Assembly: GCF_020405225.1 (NCBI RefSeq)
Contig: NZ_CP084474.1
Span: forward strand, 1 to 64,000
From: Natrinema sp. DC36
Lineage (GTDB): Archaea > Halobacteriota > Halobacteria > Halobacteriales > Natrialbaceae
DNA length: 64,000 nucleotides
Direction of reading: 5' to 3'
A model generated the notes under the pieces. That model was not told the DNA's origin, searched no databases, and saw only the letters and a program-made list of their open reading frames with translations. The position numbers and the translations under genes are program-made. Shown piece by piece: positions 27,021-37,057 of the stretch (position 1 is its first letter; every line of letters starts with the position of its first letter).

Positions 27021-30000
27021 TTAGGTCAGCTTCCTGAAGGTGTGGATAGTCGCCATTCCATCGGCTTCGAATCCTTCGACTGCCTCCTGGAGACGTGAAA
27101 ATGAGTTAGCTGTTCGACCACTCACATTCTCAGGAAGACGTTCTGCATCGGCGAGCACATTCACGATCTCGCCAGCGTCGTCACGTGACGGGAACGCCCA
27201 CACGGCATCCGCGTCGACCGCAGCCATCTTCTCGTAATCACTCACAACTGCCTCCACGTTATTTGAGGTCATCTCCACTTCTCCAACCCACACAAGTTCA
27301 TCATCAACGTCGAACGCGGCAGCGTCGAAAATCGTCTCCGAGGACTGCTGATAGTATCGCTCCACTCGATCGACCTCCTCGAGAGTCTCAAGCCAGCGCA
27401 CCAGGAGTTCGACCCCAACTTTGTGTGGCGTCTTCTCTCCAAGATCTCCAATCCCCGGTTGGGCGGTGATTGTCTCGCCGAGAAGCTCTCGTCCATCCGG
27501 AAGCACCGTATAATACGGTCGTCGGTCCACCTTCCCTTTCTCGAGCAGCCCGAGTTCGATCAACACGTCGACGTCAACCCCATCAAGATCCTCTTGTAAT
27601 TCGCCCATCCCTTCCAACAGCGTGTACTCCGGGAGGTCACGGTTCATCGCGTCAAGAACACGTTTGAGGAAGATCGCGTCGTCTCGAGAGAGCCCCCGCC
27701 GCCGAAGTTCATCGTCCGAGACTGGGCATTCCTCTTCGCCCGTGGACGAATCGAAGAAGGCGGCTCCGTTTGCAACGTCAACTGGATCGTCGTCGGTAGT
27801 CTCTGCTTTACTGCTATCGTCTCGATCATCGTACTGATCGTCGCCCCCATCGTCAAGGCTGGTCTTCTCGAGCGCCTGCTGGGCTTCTATGACCTCACTC
27901 TCTTCGTTGGACTCCACTATCTCTGCACTCTCATCTTCGTCCAGCGCCGGCGGCGCACCAGCCCGCCGATCTGTATCGCTCCAATTTGACCACTCCATCG
28001 CGTCCTCGTGGGTCGGTACGTATAACCCGTACTCGTCCTCAGTCCGCTCGAGCACCTCCGGCAGAAGCTCTTCGTCGAATTGCTGCTGTTCGACCGCCGT
28101 CAACGGCTCGTCGCTTTCTGGATGCCCGCTTATGATCGGGGGCGAGTGCAGAGTCAACGGCGCTGGTCGCTCCTCACCGAACCCAGGGGAGACGAGTTTC
28201 GTGAACCACTCGCCCGCTGCCATCCGGTTGTTCCGGTTCCTGACATCCTCCACAGATAACTCGTCGTGCGTGAACGTCTTCGCGAACCGGTTCTTCATCG
28301 AGATGTCACCAATCAGTTTCGTATGCACCTCTGTCAGCAGTTCCTCGTACGCACCGTTCCCATTGTGGAACTTCTTGACCTGCTCGGGATACTGCATGAT
28401 GAAGCCGAGGCTCAGTCCCGACGATCGGCCCTGGGGGAGCAGTTGATCGGCGACCAGTTCGGTCGCGACGAACGGTGCAGCCTCTTCCATGATGACGTTG
28501 ACCACGTTCTCGGGGTTCGTCCGCCGCCGTCGCTGGATCGAGTGCCACAGATTACTCAATAAGACTGTGGTGAACCCGCGCTGGGCGGGTAACGACAGGT
28601 CACCCAGGTCGAACAGGATCGTGACATCTTCCTCGAGGAACTCACTGAAGTCGAAATGGGTCTCCTGCTGGTGGAAGCCGTAGAGATCGTCTCCGGTGGA
28701 TTCGACTTCGCGACCGGGTTTGTGTCGAAGCATCCAGTGAAGGTGGCGATCCTCTTTCAGTTTGTTCAGCCGGTTCATCACCGCCCCCATCGTCGTGTCG
28801 AACTGGTTCTCGTCCTTGGCGAACTGGGCGGCGAGTGAGTCGTGGATGTCGGCATTGATCTCCGAAACCTCCGGCAGCTCCTGATGACGATGCATTCTCG
28901 TCGCGGCCCCGACGAGATCATCCAACCCGAAGACGTCGTCACCGTGTTTCGGATCGAACAACGCTTGGATCAGGAACGTCAGAATTTCGTTCGCCACGAA
29001 CGCCTGTTCGTACTTCTCCGCTCCCATGATCATCCGCATCAGCTCGTGGAAGTGGTCGGCTTTCTCCTTGACTGCCGTCTCGCGATCGTTCCCCTCGAGC
29101 GCTGGCCGAATATCGAAGAACGAGATGGCAGGAAGCGTCTCCGGTACGCGAAAGTGGTACACGTCGTCGAGGTGCCCGAATTTCTTGTAGTGGGCCATCA
29201 GGTAGTTTTGACACATGTTGTCGCCTTTCGGGTCGAAGAGGACGTTCGGCCCTGGTGTCGTCTCGGCGAGCGAGCGCAACATGTGGTACGTAACTTGGCT
29301 CTTCCCGCTCCCAGTCGCGCCACAGAGCAACCAGTGGCGTGTTTGCCGGCTCGGCGGTAACCGAAGCGGCCCCTCGACGGCACTGTTGGCGTCCTGACCG
29401 AGGACCATTCCCGTGGTGTACTGGCGGCGTTGGGCGGTATCCAACCCGGGAAGAGCCGTGCGGCTTTCGGGATTCGCATGCGTCTCTTTGACTGCTTCAT
29501 CAGTCAAATGCTCGGTACTGGGAACGATCACCAGATTGCAGAGCTCGCCGGGATCGAGATGCAGGTCGGGTTTGGATCGACTCACCCGCCCACCAGCGAC
29601 GACCTCACCATCGAGAAACCGATCAAAACAGCGTCGTGACCGCTTGCGCCGACTGCGCTCAAGAACTCCTTTCTCGTAGAGGGTTTCGCTCTCGAGTTTG
29701 TAGTAGTCACCGGCAAGCGGATCGAACACGGTACTCAGATTCCGTAGGCCGTGTTCGATTTCGGACGTGTCGCTCAGAGACGAGTTCGTGGGGACAGTCA
29801 CTACCCGCAGGTTGGTCGTGAACGTATGGCCCCAGTCTTCGTTTTTGATCTCGGTAATGCGCTCAGATCGGGATTCACTGAGTGACTCTGACCGCGACGA
29901 GGACGACTCGTTATTCTTTGGACCGCGTAGAAGCTCTTCAAGGGCTATGGTGGCTTCACCCCACAGCGTCTCGCGACCCTGTTCGATTTCGTCAATGTGG

Positions 30001-31565
30001 TATTCACCCTCTTTCGTTAGATCGGGCTCGCCTTCGAACGCAGCCTGGAAGACGATTGGATGATTCGTGCTTGCAAAATGATCGATTAGCACGGTCAACG
30101 GCGCGTGTGAGCTCGCCTTCGACCGATCAGTTTCTCCCATTTTCTGATCGAATTTCTTGATTGCCGCCAACGGGTCTCCGCTGCCGGTCCACCGCAGTCC
30201 GTACGGTTCAACTTCATCTGGATGTGGCCGGGCAAGTACCCCCTCACCAGTGTCAACTGGCGTCTCGAGGGCGAACGTGAGCGACCCTGGATCGCGGTTT
30301 TCTGCCTTCTCTTTCGCACGGAGTGCATCGAGGTCGATGCTCGGGAGTTGCGTGCCGAGTAGGAGACTGGAATCGGAGCTGGGAGGAGAATAAGACTCAG
30401 AATCGGAAGCCTCGGAATCAGACGCCTCCGTACTGGTGTTCTCTTCGGTAGTCTTGTCTCGATCGACCTGCTCACCGATGGTCGTAGCTCCTCCGTCAGC
30501 AAGCGTCGGTTTGGAGCCCCGGACACGAACGAGTGCCTCGACTTCAGCCGGTGTACACTGGAGAGTGCCGTTCTCGAGGGCGGTTTCGAACTCGTCGTAC
30601 GAGTACTGCTGTGGAGTGATGAGCTTCTCCGCAAAGTCAACAGTCACACGCTCGATTTCCACGGAGTCGGGATAGGCCGAGTTGAGTCGATCGTAGAGCG
30701 TGGACAGGTGTTGCTCGCAGGTGTAGTAAAATTCGATCGGAGAGTCCGTCCCGTCGCTGTAGATTACAAACTCGAACGTAAGCGGGTCGGGATCCGAAAG
30801 CGGGTTGAGTGTCTGCCACCACGGCACCCCACCTCGTCGGACGTCGTGCAAGGGACGGATCTGGTTGATAACTTCCCGTGGCGGTCGCTCGCCCGTCGAC
30901 GGCACAACTCGGATGTACTCTTGTTTACGCTCAAGTGGCGAGGCAGCGGAGGCTTCGAGTTCGAGAACAGTCTCATGAAGCTCTGTTGGGTCCTCAATCG
31001 CCCAACACTGGATTTCGGGCGACGTATGGTCGAACGTACTGAACGTGACGGTTCCATACGACAACAGCCGGCCGATGGAGGACTGATGAAAAGTGGTGTC
31101 GACGACACGGTCGAGCGGGAGTTTCGTGAACCCATCGCCACGAATTCCCCGCGTGCGGACATAGAGTTTCTCCGAGGTGAGGACGTAGGTGGTACGAAGC
31201 GCCCGAACAATCGGACGCACACTGATCGCGATGCCTATCAGGCCAACCAGGAACGGAATAGCACTCAGCCACCACAGTGGGATTTCGATACTAGTTCCCT
31301 CCACCGCGAGCGTGTAGGACTCGAGCCCGACGAGCGACGGTCCTGTTGTGACCCCGGCGATGCTCTCCGTCGCAAGAGCAAGCGCGACCGCTATGAAGAC
31401 GAGTGCGACCAGAAATGTCCGAGATCCGCCTCGAAACAGTGGCATACCAGTCCACTGCACGTCCAGGTCGGAGATCTGCTCCACTTGCTCGTCCTCTGTC
31501 ACGATCCATTCAAGGGATTCAGCGTCGACGTTGGGGTTACTCTCGGTTATCTCAGTCGTCTGCAT
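27021..31565 (-). CDS. VirD4/TraG-type coupling ATPase with PH-like N-terminus
   Basis: 1514 aa. Residues ~48-125 hold two membrane helices (TFLVALVFIAVALALA; AIPFLVGLIGIAISV) followed by a bacterial PH-like segment (YVLTSEKLYVRTRGIRGDGF, KLPLDRVVDTTFHQSSIG). Walker A GATGSGKSQ lies near residue 748, then PNVLFDPKGDN and the hexameric ATPase core with FLIQALFDP and VNVIMEEAAPFV. The C-terminal ~200 residues add a winged-helix-like part and a segment FDAAAFDVDDELVWVGEVEM resembling a PD-(D/E)xK core, though the usual final Lys is Glu. Coupling proteins hand DNA to the secretion channel. Overlaps the VirB4 gene by 14 bases. Confidence 0.82.
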   Translation of the reverse strand: MQTTEITESNPNVDAESLEWIVTEDEQVEQISDLDVQWTGMPLFRGGSRTFLVALVFIAVALALATESIAGVTTGPSLVGLESYTLAVEGTSIEIPLWWLSAIPFLVGLIGIAISVRPIVRALRTTYVLTSEKLYVRTRGIRGDGFTKLPLDRVVDTTFHQSSIGRLLSYGTVTFSTFDHTSPEIQCWAIEDPTELHETVLELEASAASPLERKQEYIRVVPSTGERPPREVINQIRPLHDVRRGGVPWWQTLNPLSDPDPLTFEFVIYSDGTDSPIEFYYTCEQHLSTLYDRLNSAYPDSVEIERVTVDFAEKLITPQQYSYDEFETALENGTLQCTPAEVEALVRVRGSKPTLADGGATTIGEQVDRDKTTEENTSTEASDSEASDSESYSPPSSDSSLLLGTQLPSIDLDALRAKEKAENRDPGSLTFALETPVDTGEGVLARPHPDEVEPYGLRWTGSGDPLAAIKKFDQKMGETDRSKASSHAPLTVLIDHFASTNHPIVFQAAFEGEPDLTKEGEYHIDEIEQGRETLWGEATIALEELLRGPKNNESSSSRSESLSESRSERITEIKNEDWGHTFTTNLRVVTVPTNSSLSDTSEIEHGLRNLSTVFDPLAGDYYKLESETLYEKGVLERSRRKRSRRCFDRFLDGEVVAGGRVSRSKPDLHLDPGELCNLVIVPSTEHLTDEAVKETHANPESRTALPGLDTAQRRQYTTGMVLGQDANSAVEGPLRLPPSRQTRHWLLCGATGSGKSQVTYHMLRSLAETTPGPNVLFDPKGDNMCQNYLMAHYKKFGHLDDVYHFRVPETLPAISFFDIRPALEGNDRETAVKEKADHFHELMRMIMGAEKYEQAFVANEILTFLIQALFDPKHGDDVFGLDDLVGAATRMHRHQELPEVSEINADIHDSLAAQFAKDENQFDTTMGAVMNRLNKLKEDRHLHWMLRHKPGREVESTGDDLYGFHQQETHFDFSEFLEEDVTILFDLGDLSLPAQRGFTTVLLSNLWHSIQRRRRTNPENVVNVIMEEAAPFVATELVADQLLPQGRSSGLSLGFIMQYPEQVKKFHNGNGAYEELLTEVHTKLIGDISMKNRFAKTFTHDELSVEDVRNRNNRMAAGEWFTKLVSPGFGEERPAPLTLHSPPIISGHPESDEPLTAVEQQQFDEELLPEVLERTEDEYGLYVPTHEDAMEWSNWSDTDRRAGAPPALDEDESAEIVESNEESEVIEAQQALEKTSLDDGGDDQYDDRDDSSKAETTDDDPVDVANGAAFFDSSTGEEECPVSDDELRRRGLSRDDAIFLKRVLDAMNRDLPEYTLLEGMGELQEDLDGVDVDVLIELGLLEKGKVDRRPYYTVLPDGRELLGETITAQPGIGDLGEKTPHKVGVELLVRWLETLEEVDRVERYYQQSSETIFDAAAFDVDDELVWVGEVEMTSNNVEAVVSDYEKMAAVDADAVWAFPSRDDAGEIVNVLADAERLPENVSGRTANSFSRLQEAVEGFEADGMATIHTFRKLT

Positions 31566-34209
31566 CGGTTGTCACCTCCGTAGTCGGGGAGGATTCCCCA
31601 CTCGCGGTCTCCGGTTCACAGATCGAGCTAGCAGCATCGACCCACTCGTCAAGCAACGTGTGCGGGATCGACATCTTCTCTGAAAGTGACTCGGTATCTG
31701 CCACAGCGAGCTCGCCAACCGTCTCGACACCCGCTTCGGCGAGATACCCTGCGTACGTCTCGCCGATTCCAGTGATCGTGGTGAGATCGTCTTCTTGATC
31801 CGCTGTGGCTTCAGCACGAGAATCCTCCGCTCTCTTCTCATGCGGTTCCCCTGGTCCCTCATCTACAGCTGCTGTCGCTCCTTGGCCGGCCTCAGCAATC
31901 TCACTAATGTCTCTTTCGTAATATTCGGTCTTCACATCGGCTCGCTCTTGATCGGCGTGCTCGACGACCGCCTCGTCGGTCTCAGACTCCTTATCAATCT
32001 CATCCAGATCCGCCTCCTCAAGCAACGACTCCGGAATTTTATAGTCCTCGAGTCGGTCCTCTACGGCAAGGAATCTGGCGTCATCGGCGTCGATATACCG
32101 GTTCTCAGCGAGATACTCCCACGGATCGAGATCATCATCGAGGACGCTGACTTCGTAGTCGTTCACGTGGAGTGCGAGTGGTTTCGACCACTCATTGACA
32201 CCCAACAAAAACTCCGAGTAGCCCCCGTCTTCGCCAGTCTGGGCCGTCGTAAGGAACGTTTGCTCGGAAGGGGTGAGGTCGTGGAAGTCGACCATCTCGT
32301 CGCTGACCGACTCGTGGTGAAAAATTTGCTTGATATCACAGAGATTGTATACGTTGCGCGCTTTCTCGGCGGCCTCCTTGGACTGGCCGTCCGACTGGGC
32401 GACGAACTCATCGACAGTCTGGGAGATAAGCGTGATTGCCGTGTTGAAATGACGACTGTGCCGGATGAACAGATCGATCATATCTGTCGTCGCCTCCCGC
32501 CGCAACAGGTAGTGAGCCTCGTCGATCGTCACCTGCGTCCGGCGGTCGTGATCGCTGGCCGCTCGCTGGTAGATCCAGTCGAACATCACGTGCATAAACA
32601 GTGGTGCCTGCCCCGTGTCAGCAAACATCGACATGTCGATGACGACTAAACGGTTGTCGAGTTCGACGTTCGTCCGGCCGGTCAGATTGTCGTTCTCGCC
32701 GCCCTTCTGGAACGCCTCGAGACCAAGCAATAATTGGTAAGCGTACTGCTCGTCGCCATCCCGAAATCGTGTCTCGAGCTGGTCAATCTCGGGCCACACT
32801 CGCTCGTCGTTCGCATCCTCGTGGAGTTCCAGGAATTCCGATGGCAGGCCACCGTCGGCGATTTCCGCGAGGATGTCAAGGAGGTCCTTGATCGTCGGGC
32901 TCGTGTTCTCGTGGGTCACTGTCTCTTCCGTGATACCGTATTGGAGGTAGGCAAGTCGGACCGCTCGCCGCAGAATTCCCTCTTGTTCCTTGCTTAACGA
33001 CTGCTCGGTCACCGCCGAGAAATGGATGCGAAACAGCTCCATCACCGAGCGCAATTTCTTCTTAAATGGATCGTCCACAGCGTCGTCGATGCCCCGCTGG
33101 ATCTCAAGCGGATTGACTGTGTTATCGCCGCCGAAGCGGATCACTTGCCCACCAAGATCATTCGCGAAGTCGACGAAGTCTCCAAGCGGATCGAGAACCA
33201 GCATCTCGATCTCGGGGTCCATCATCAACCGATGGTACATCTCGTGTTTCTCGGCGAACGTTTTTCCGGAACCCATTGTACCGGCGATTGCTTTCGAGTA
33301 CGAGGAGAGCTCGTATCTGTCGAGGATTACGGGTGTGTCCGTCGTATCAAACCCATAGAAGATTCCCTCGGGATCGGTAATCACCGGCTCAATGAACGGA
33401 AACATCGTGCCGATGGCGGTCTCCTGCATCAACTGGGTCGACTTGATCGGATCGTCACCAAGGGGGCCAAGCGCATCCTGTGATTCGACTTGCCGTTTCT
33501 CGAGGGGGACTGCTTCCGCGTTCGCGGTACTGAGTGAATCAACGACGCGTTCGGTTGCCTCGTTGAGCTCCTGTTCGGTGTCGGCAACCACTTCGATGTA
33601 AATCGCGAAGTCGAACAGCTTCGTTTCCCCGAGGATGATATCCCAGATGAGATCCTGGACCATGTCGCGGTCGGCCTCCTCCTCGTGGGTGTCGGTCTGG
33701 CTCTTCTTGTGTTTCTTGTGGAGGCGAGCCCGTAACTGGGTGAGGCGTTTCTGCAACTTACGGAGGACGGAGCCGGTATCGCGTGGCTGGATGTGTTGAG
33801 TGACCCGAACGTGATCGTTCGTCGTATACAGTTCATCGAGCCAGCCCAAGGGGACGCGTTCGGGGTAGCCGTGAATCGTCAACGTACGGACGAACTTGTC
33901 GTTACGGATCATGTACCCCGATTCGAAGAAGTTGGAGACCTCTTTCAGCTTTCGTGGGGCGATGATATCTCGGTCGGCGAGCGACTGCTCGGTGTCGTCT
34001 TGGATGACACCCAATCGGAACTCCCCTTCGTCGACCTCCTCGAGTTCGAGGAGATGCTCGGCTTGCTCGCGGATGTTTTCCTTGGTAAGGTCGTCGCCGT
34101 TAGCCTCGAGGATCGCTGCTGCCCGGTCGAACGTCTCGTCATCGATCTCCTTGAGCGTGTGCTTATTGCCCGAAGTAAGACGAGAACGAAGTCCTGAAAG
34201 GAAGCCCAT
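31552..34209 (-). CDS. VirB4/TraC-type secretion ATPase
   Basis: 885 aa. Walker A GTMGSGKTFAEKHEMYH near residue 311, LVLDPLGDFVDFAND, VNPLEI, then VTIDEAHYLLRREATTDMID (Walker B) near 563 and SQTVDEFV, as in VirB4. The C-terminal tail has TITGIGETYAGYLAEAGVET, a helix-hairpin-helix DNA-binding motif unusual for VirB4. It energises assembly of the conjugation channel. Its start overlaps the stop of the preceding gene by one base (TGATG). Confidence 0.88.
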   Translation of the reverse strand: MGFLSGLRSRLTSGNKHTLKEIDDETFDRAAAILEANGDDLTKENIREQAEHLLELEEVDEGEFRLGVIQDDTEQSLADRDIIAPRKLKEVSNFFESGYMIRNDKFVRTLTIHGYPERVPLGWLDELYTTNDHVRVTQHIQPRDTGSVLRKLQKRLTQLRARLHKKHKKSQTDTHEEEADRDMVQDLIWDIILGETKLFDFAIYIEVVADTEQELNEATERVVDSLSTANAEAVPLEKRQVESQDALGPLGDDPIKSTQLMQETAIGTMFPFIEPVITDPEGIFYGFDTTDTPVILDRYELSSYSKAIAGTMGSGKTFAEKHEMYHRLMMDPEIEMLVLDPLGDFVDFANDLGGQVIRFGGDNTVNPLEIQRGIDDAVDDPFKKKLRSVMELFRIHFSAVTEQSLSKEQEGILRRAVRLAYLQYGITEETVTHENTSPTIKDLLDILAEIADGGLPSEFLELHEDANDERVWPEIDQLETRFRDGDEQYAYQLLLGLEAFQKGGENDNLTGRTNVELDNRLVVIDMSMFADTGQAPLFMHVMFDWIYQRAASDHDRRTQVTIDEAHYLLRREATTDMIDLFIRHSRHFNTAITLISQTVDEFVAQSDGQSKEAAEKARNVYNLCDIKQIFHHESVSDEMVDFHDLTPSEQTFLTTAQTGEDGGYSEFLLGVNEWSKPLALHVNDYEVSVLDDDLDPWEYLAENRYIDADDARFLAVEDRLEDYKIPESLLEEADLDEIDKESETDEAVVEHADQERADVKTEYYERDISEIAEAGQGATAAVDEGPGEPHEKRAEDSRAEATADQEDDLTTITGIGETYAGYLAEAGVETVGELAVADTESLSEKMSIPHTLLDEWVDAASSICEPETASGESSPTTEVTTDADD

Positions 34210-35162
34210 CAGTACTCACCCTCCGTTTTGGTCGCTTGGTTGAACTTCTCGAACTGCGGGTCGACGTGGTTGTAGTAGTGATATAGGATTTCCATGGTTT
34301 CCTGACGGTCAGTTACTTGGTCGATCGAGACCTCCGTCCGGCCGAGCTTGTTTATAATCCGGCGCTGTCGCTGTCTCACTTCGCGAATGCAGAGCTCAGT
34401 TCGTGCATCCTCGTGCGAATTGCCGAATGGCGTATGAGCGAGCACTCGTGAGCAGGCGGCGCCGATAAGCGGGAGATCGCCAAGCTGGCTCAGAACGCTT
34501 CCCGTGTCGAGATTCTTGTGGACTTGGTCGGCGTCGACACGGGTGACGATGTAGAAATCGCGTTGTTTGAGGTCGGCGTCTCTGATCTGGTTGCTCGCCC
34601 ACTGGATGTAGAACTTCCGTCCGTACTGGAGGATCGGCGTCTCTTCTCGAGTAGTCGTCCTCGATGATGCCGTGTAGAAGCGCTCGAGGTGCCCCGTAAG
34701 GTCGAACGTTTTCGGGTAGCAGGGGACGGCCACGCTGAACTCAAGCGACATCAGAAAGGACATGTACGCGCTCATCGTGTCGTGTCTAGCCTGTTCACTG
34801 AGCGAGAGCCAGTTCTGCGGATGGACTTTCAAGAGGCCGATGTAACTGTCACCATCGACGGCGATGCCATCCTCTCGGACGTAGTCGAAGCTGAGTGTCT
34901 CCTGGGTCGTTGTCGATCCACCAAGGCGATCCTTGAGGTCGAAGTGATCACGCGCTCGGGAGCGCTCTCGAGCGGTTGGGAGATCCGTGTCGATATCGTC
35001 AAGGAATTTGTCGAGTGCTCGCAGGACCTCGAGGTCGGACTCGGGTGTGGGCGGCGTGTGGTCACTGCTGGCAGTCGGCTGGACAACGGGCTCCTCGTCC
35101 TCGTCGTGTGATTCTGCGGCTGTTTCGGTGGCTGTCTCGTCGGTGGGTGCAGTCCCCATCAT
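34209..35162 (-). CDS. VirB4-companion protein (TraC N-terminal-like)
   Basis: 317 aa. Acidic N-terminal tail, then ETLSFDYVREDGIAVDGDSY, IGLLKVHPQNWLSLSEQARH and RKFYIQWASNQIRDADLKQR, resembling the non-ATPase N-terminal domain of VirB4/TraC. No Walker motif. It seems to be a separately encoded VirB4 N-domain homologue that pairs with the next gene. One-base overlap with virB4. Confidence 0.7.
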   Translation of the reverse strand: MMGTAPTDETATETAAESHDEDEEPVVQPTASSDHTPPTPESDLEVLRALDKFLDDIDTDLPTARERSRARDHFDLKDRLGGSTTTQETLSFDYVREDGIAVDGDSYIGLLKVHPQNWLSLSEQARHDTMSAYMSFLMSLEFSVAVPCYPKTFDLTGHLERFYTASSRTTTREETPILQYGRKFYIQWASNQIRDADLKQRDFYIVTRVDADQVHKNLDTGSVLSQLGDLPLIGAACSRVLAHTPFGNSHEDARTELCIREVRQRQRRIINKLGRTEVSIDQVTDRQETMEILYHYYNHVDPQFEKFNQATKTEGEY

Positions 35163-35165
35163 CGA

Positions 35166-35558
35166 TCACCGTCCGTCAACTTCCGCTTCCTGCTCGGCTT
35201 CGATTGTCTCGATATCGAGGCCAGCCTGCCGAACGTAGACAACGTCCTGAGTGACGGGCGTCTCTGGTTCAGGTCGCGTTCTCCGGTTGTGGTACTCATT
35301 CGACCCGAGATAGTACTCGGCGGCGGCACGGGCGTAGCTGATGGGTCGTTGGCCGGCAGGGGAAACCAGCAGAGTGAGGATGCCGATGGCGAGTCCGATC
35401 CCGCCGGCACCCAGGAACAGTGTCCCAGTGAAGCCGAGGCTTTGGGCAATACCCATGGCCAGAAACGGAACAACGAGAACCTCACCAGCTTCTCGGGCGG
35501 TCAACCCGAAAACCAACTTCGTATTAACGACACGCCCTGCGATAGGGAATGTTTCCAT
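35166..35558 (-). CDS. PrgI/VirB3-like membrane protein
   Basis: 130 aa from the Met at 35558 (METFPIAGRVV). Two membrane helices, VLVVPFLAMGIAQSLGFTG and FLGAGGIGLAIGILTLLVSP, follow a short N-terminal segment; the soluble tail is acidic. Size, topology and position just before VirB4-type genes fit PrgI/VirB3. Three bases separate it from the next gene. A TATA-like ATATATAG lies about 20-25 bases upstream, so transcription can begin here. Confidence 0.72.
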   Translation of the reverse strand: METFPIAGRVVNTKLVFGLTAREAGEVLVVPFLAMGIAQSLGFTGTLFLGAGGIGLAIGILTLLVSPAGQRPISYARAAAEYYLGSNEYHNRRTRPEPETPVTQDVVYVRQAGLDIETIEAEQEAEVDGR

Positions 35559-35677
35559 AGGCAATCTGTACGTCTTAGGGATATATAGTTAAAAGTTACT
35601 CCCAATTTTGATGTTCCAATGAAGCGCACATTTTGAACGATCTTGCGGCCCTAACCTACCTCTTGCTGGGCACGGTC

Positions 35678-37051
35678 TCAAGACCGTTGGTCTGGTTGGT
35701 CTGGGAGCGACATGTGGAGATCCTCGAGCGTAAGTTCGTCAGCGTCGCGTTCGGCGGCGCGCATTGCGGCATCGTCGACAATCCCAGCGATATCTGCGCT
35801 ACTGACCCCTTCTGTCTGCTCGGCCATCTTCCTATATGCGGTATTGTCAAGGTCCGTCGGTAGCTCGTCGAGCCGGACGCGGAAAATGGCCTCTCGAGCG
35901 TCGCGATCTGGAAGGCCGAGTTCGTACTGCTGGTCAAAGCGACCCCGACGAGTGGCCGCCTCATCAAGGAGTTCAGCGCGGTTCGTAGCTGCGATAACGA
36001 GGTAATTCGGATCGTCGGCGTCCAGGTGAGCGAGGAACTCGTTGACGACCTGGGTGTGCTCGCGATTGACATCGCTTTCACGGGAGGCAAGCAGCGCGTC
36101 GATCTCGTCGATGAAGATCACACACCGATCGAACTGTGCGGCCTCCGCGAACAGTCGGTTGACCTGCTCGGTAGACTCATTGACCCAGCGCGATTTGATA
36201 TCGCCCGCCGAGAGCTCGAGATACGGGTGGCCGAGTTCGCCAGCAATGGCTCGAGCGAACAGCGTCTTGCCTGTCCCTGGAGGACCGTAGAAGAGGATGC
36301 CGTTCGGTGGAGAGATGTTGAAGCGTTCGTAGGCGGCATCGAGTCGGGTCAGCGGCCGGATCGCCGAGCGCTCGATCTCCGTTTTGAGCGGCTCGATCCC
36401 ACCAACGTCCGCAAATCTTGTATCAGGCGCAGACTGCCAGCCGTATTGGAGTTGAGAGGGAATAGGTTGCTCTTGAGTCGCTCCATCGCTGGAGTGGGAC
36501 GTCTTGGGTTTGGTCTCGGCTTTCTCTCTCTGAGCAGTCGCGTCCACTGTATCTGTCTGCTCTCCTTCTCCCGTCGAGTTTTTCTCGTCGAGAAGTTCTA
36601 CGGTGGTTCCAATACTCACAGATAGCATCAGTGGAACACACACGAGCCAACTGGCTCCCATGTACCAAAAGTTATCAAACATAGAGGGTATTCGGAGCGG
36701 AGCAAGGATGCTTGCGGAAGCAGGCCAGTTATTCTCCCAGGCAGGAAGAAACCACACTGCTGTCAATATCGCTGTTCCAATGAAAGTTCCAACCAGCCAG
36801 ATCCGATCCGCTTGTTCGGGCTTGTCACCATGAAGTGGGTAGAGACCACCAGTCAGCAGAAGTGCAGTAAATGGGGTCGCCATCCAAATCACAGGGATTG
36901 CAATTAGCGCTATAATCGGATCGGAAAAATACGATACAATCCAAATGATCCCGAGTGGAACAATAACATAATTCGCAGTAAAGAGGCTGAGAGAAATGCT
37001 GCCGACAACGACTTTCTTCAGGACACTCTTAGGTTGGGATGTTTCTTCCAT
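35678..37051 (-). CDS. Membrane-anchored AAA+ ATPase
   Basis: 457 aa. About four membrane helices in residues 1-155 (for example YVIVPLGIIWIVSYF, IALIAIPVIWMATPFTALLL, WLVGTFIGTAILTAVWFLP, WLVCVPLMLSVSIGTTV), a charged linker, then a classic AAA domain: Walker A GPPGTGKT near 259, Walker B CVIFIDEIDALLA near 315, and ATNRAELLDEAATRRGRFDQ (second region of homology with Arg finger). The AAA domain resembles Cdc48/FtsH-type unfoldases, but no HExxH protease follows. It lies within the secretion operon, an uncommon component; possible role in channel assembly or protein removal. Confidence 0.8.
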   Translation of the reverse strand: MEETSQPKSVLKKVVVGSISLSLFTANYVIVPLGIIWIVSYFSDPIIALIAIPVIWMATPFTALLLTGGLYPLHGDKPEQADRIWLVGTFIGTAILTAVWFLPAWENNWPASASILAPLRIPSMFDNFWYMGASWLVCVPLMLSVSIGTTVELLDEKNSTGEGEQTDTVDATAQREKAETKPKTSHSSDGATQEQPIPSQLQYGWQSAPDTRFADVGGIEPLKTEIERSAIRPLTRLDAAYERFNISPPNGILFYGPPGTGKTLFARAIAGELGHPYLELSAGDIKSRWVNESTEQVNRLFAEAAQFDRCVIFIDEIDALLASRESDVNREHTQVVNEFLAHLDADDPNYLVIAATNRAELLDEAATRRGRFDQQYELGLPDRDAREAIFRVRLDELPTDLDNTAYRKMAEQTEGVSSADIAGIVDDAAMRAAERDADELTLEDLHMSLPDQPDQRS

Positions 37052-37057
37052 CTTCCG

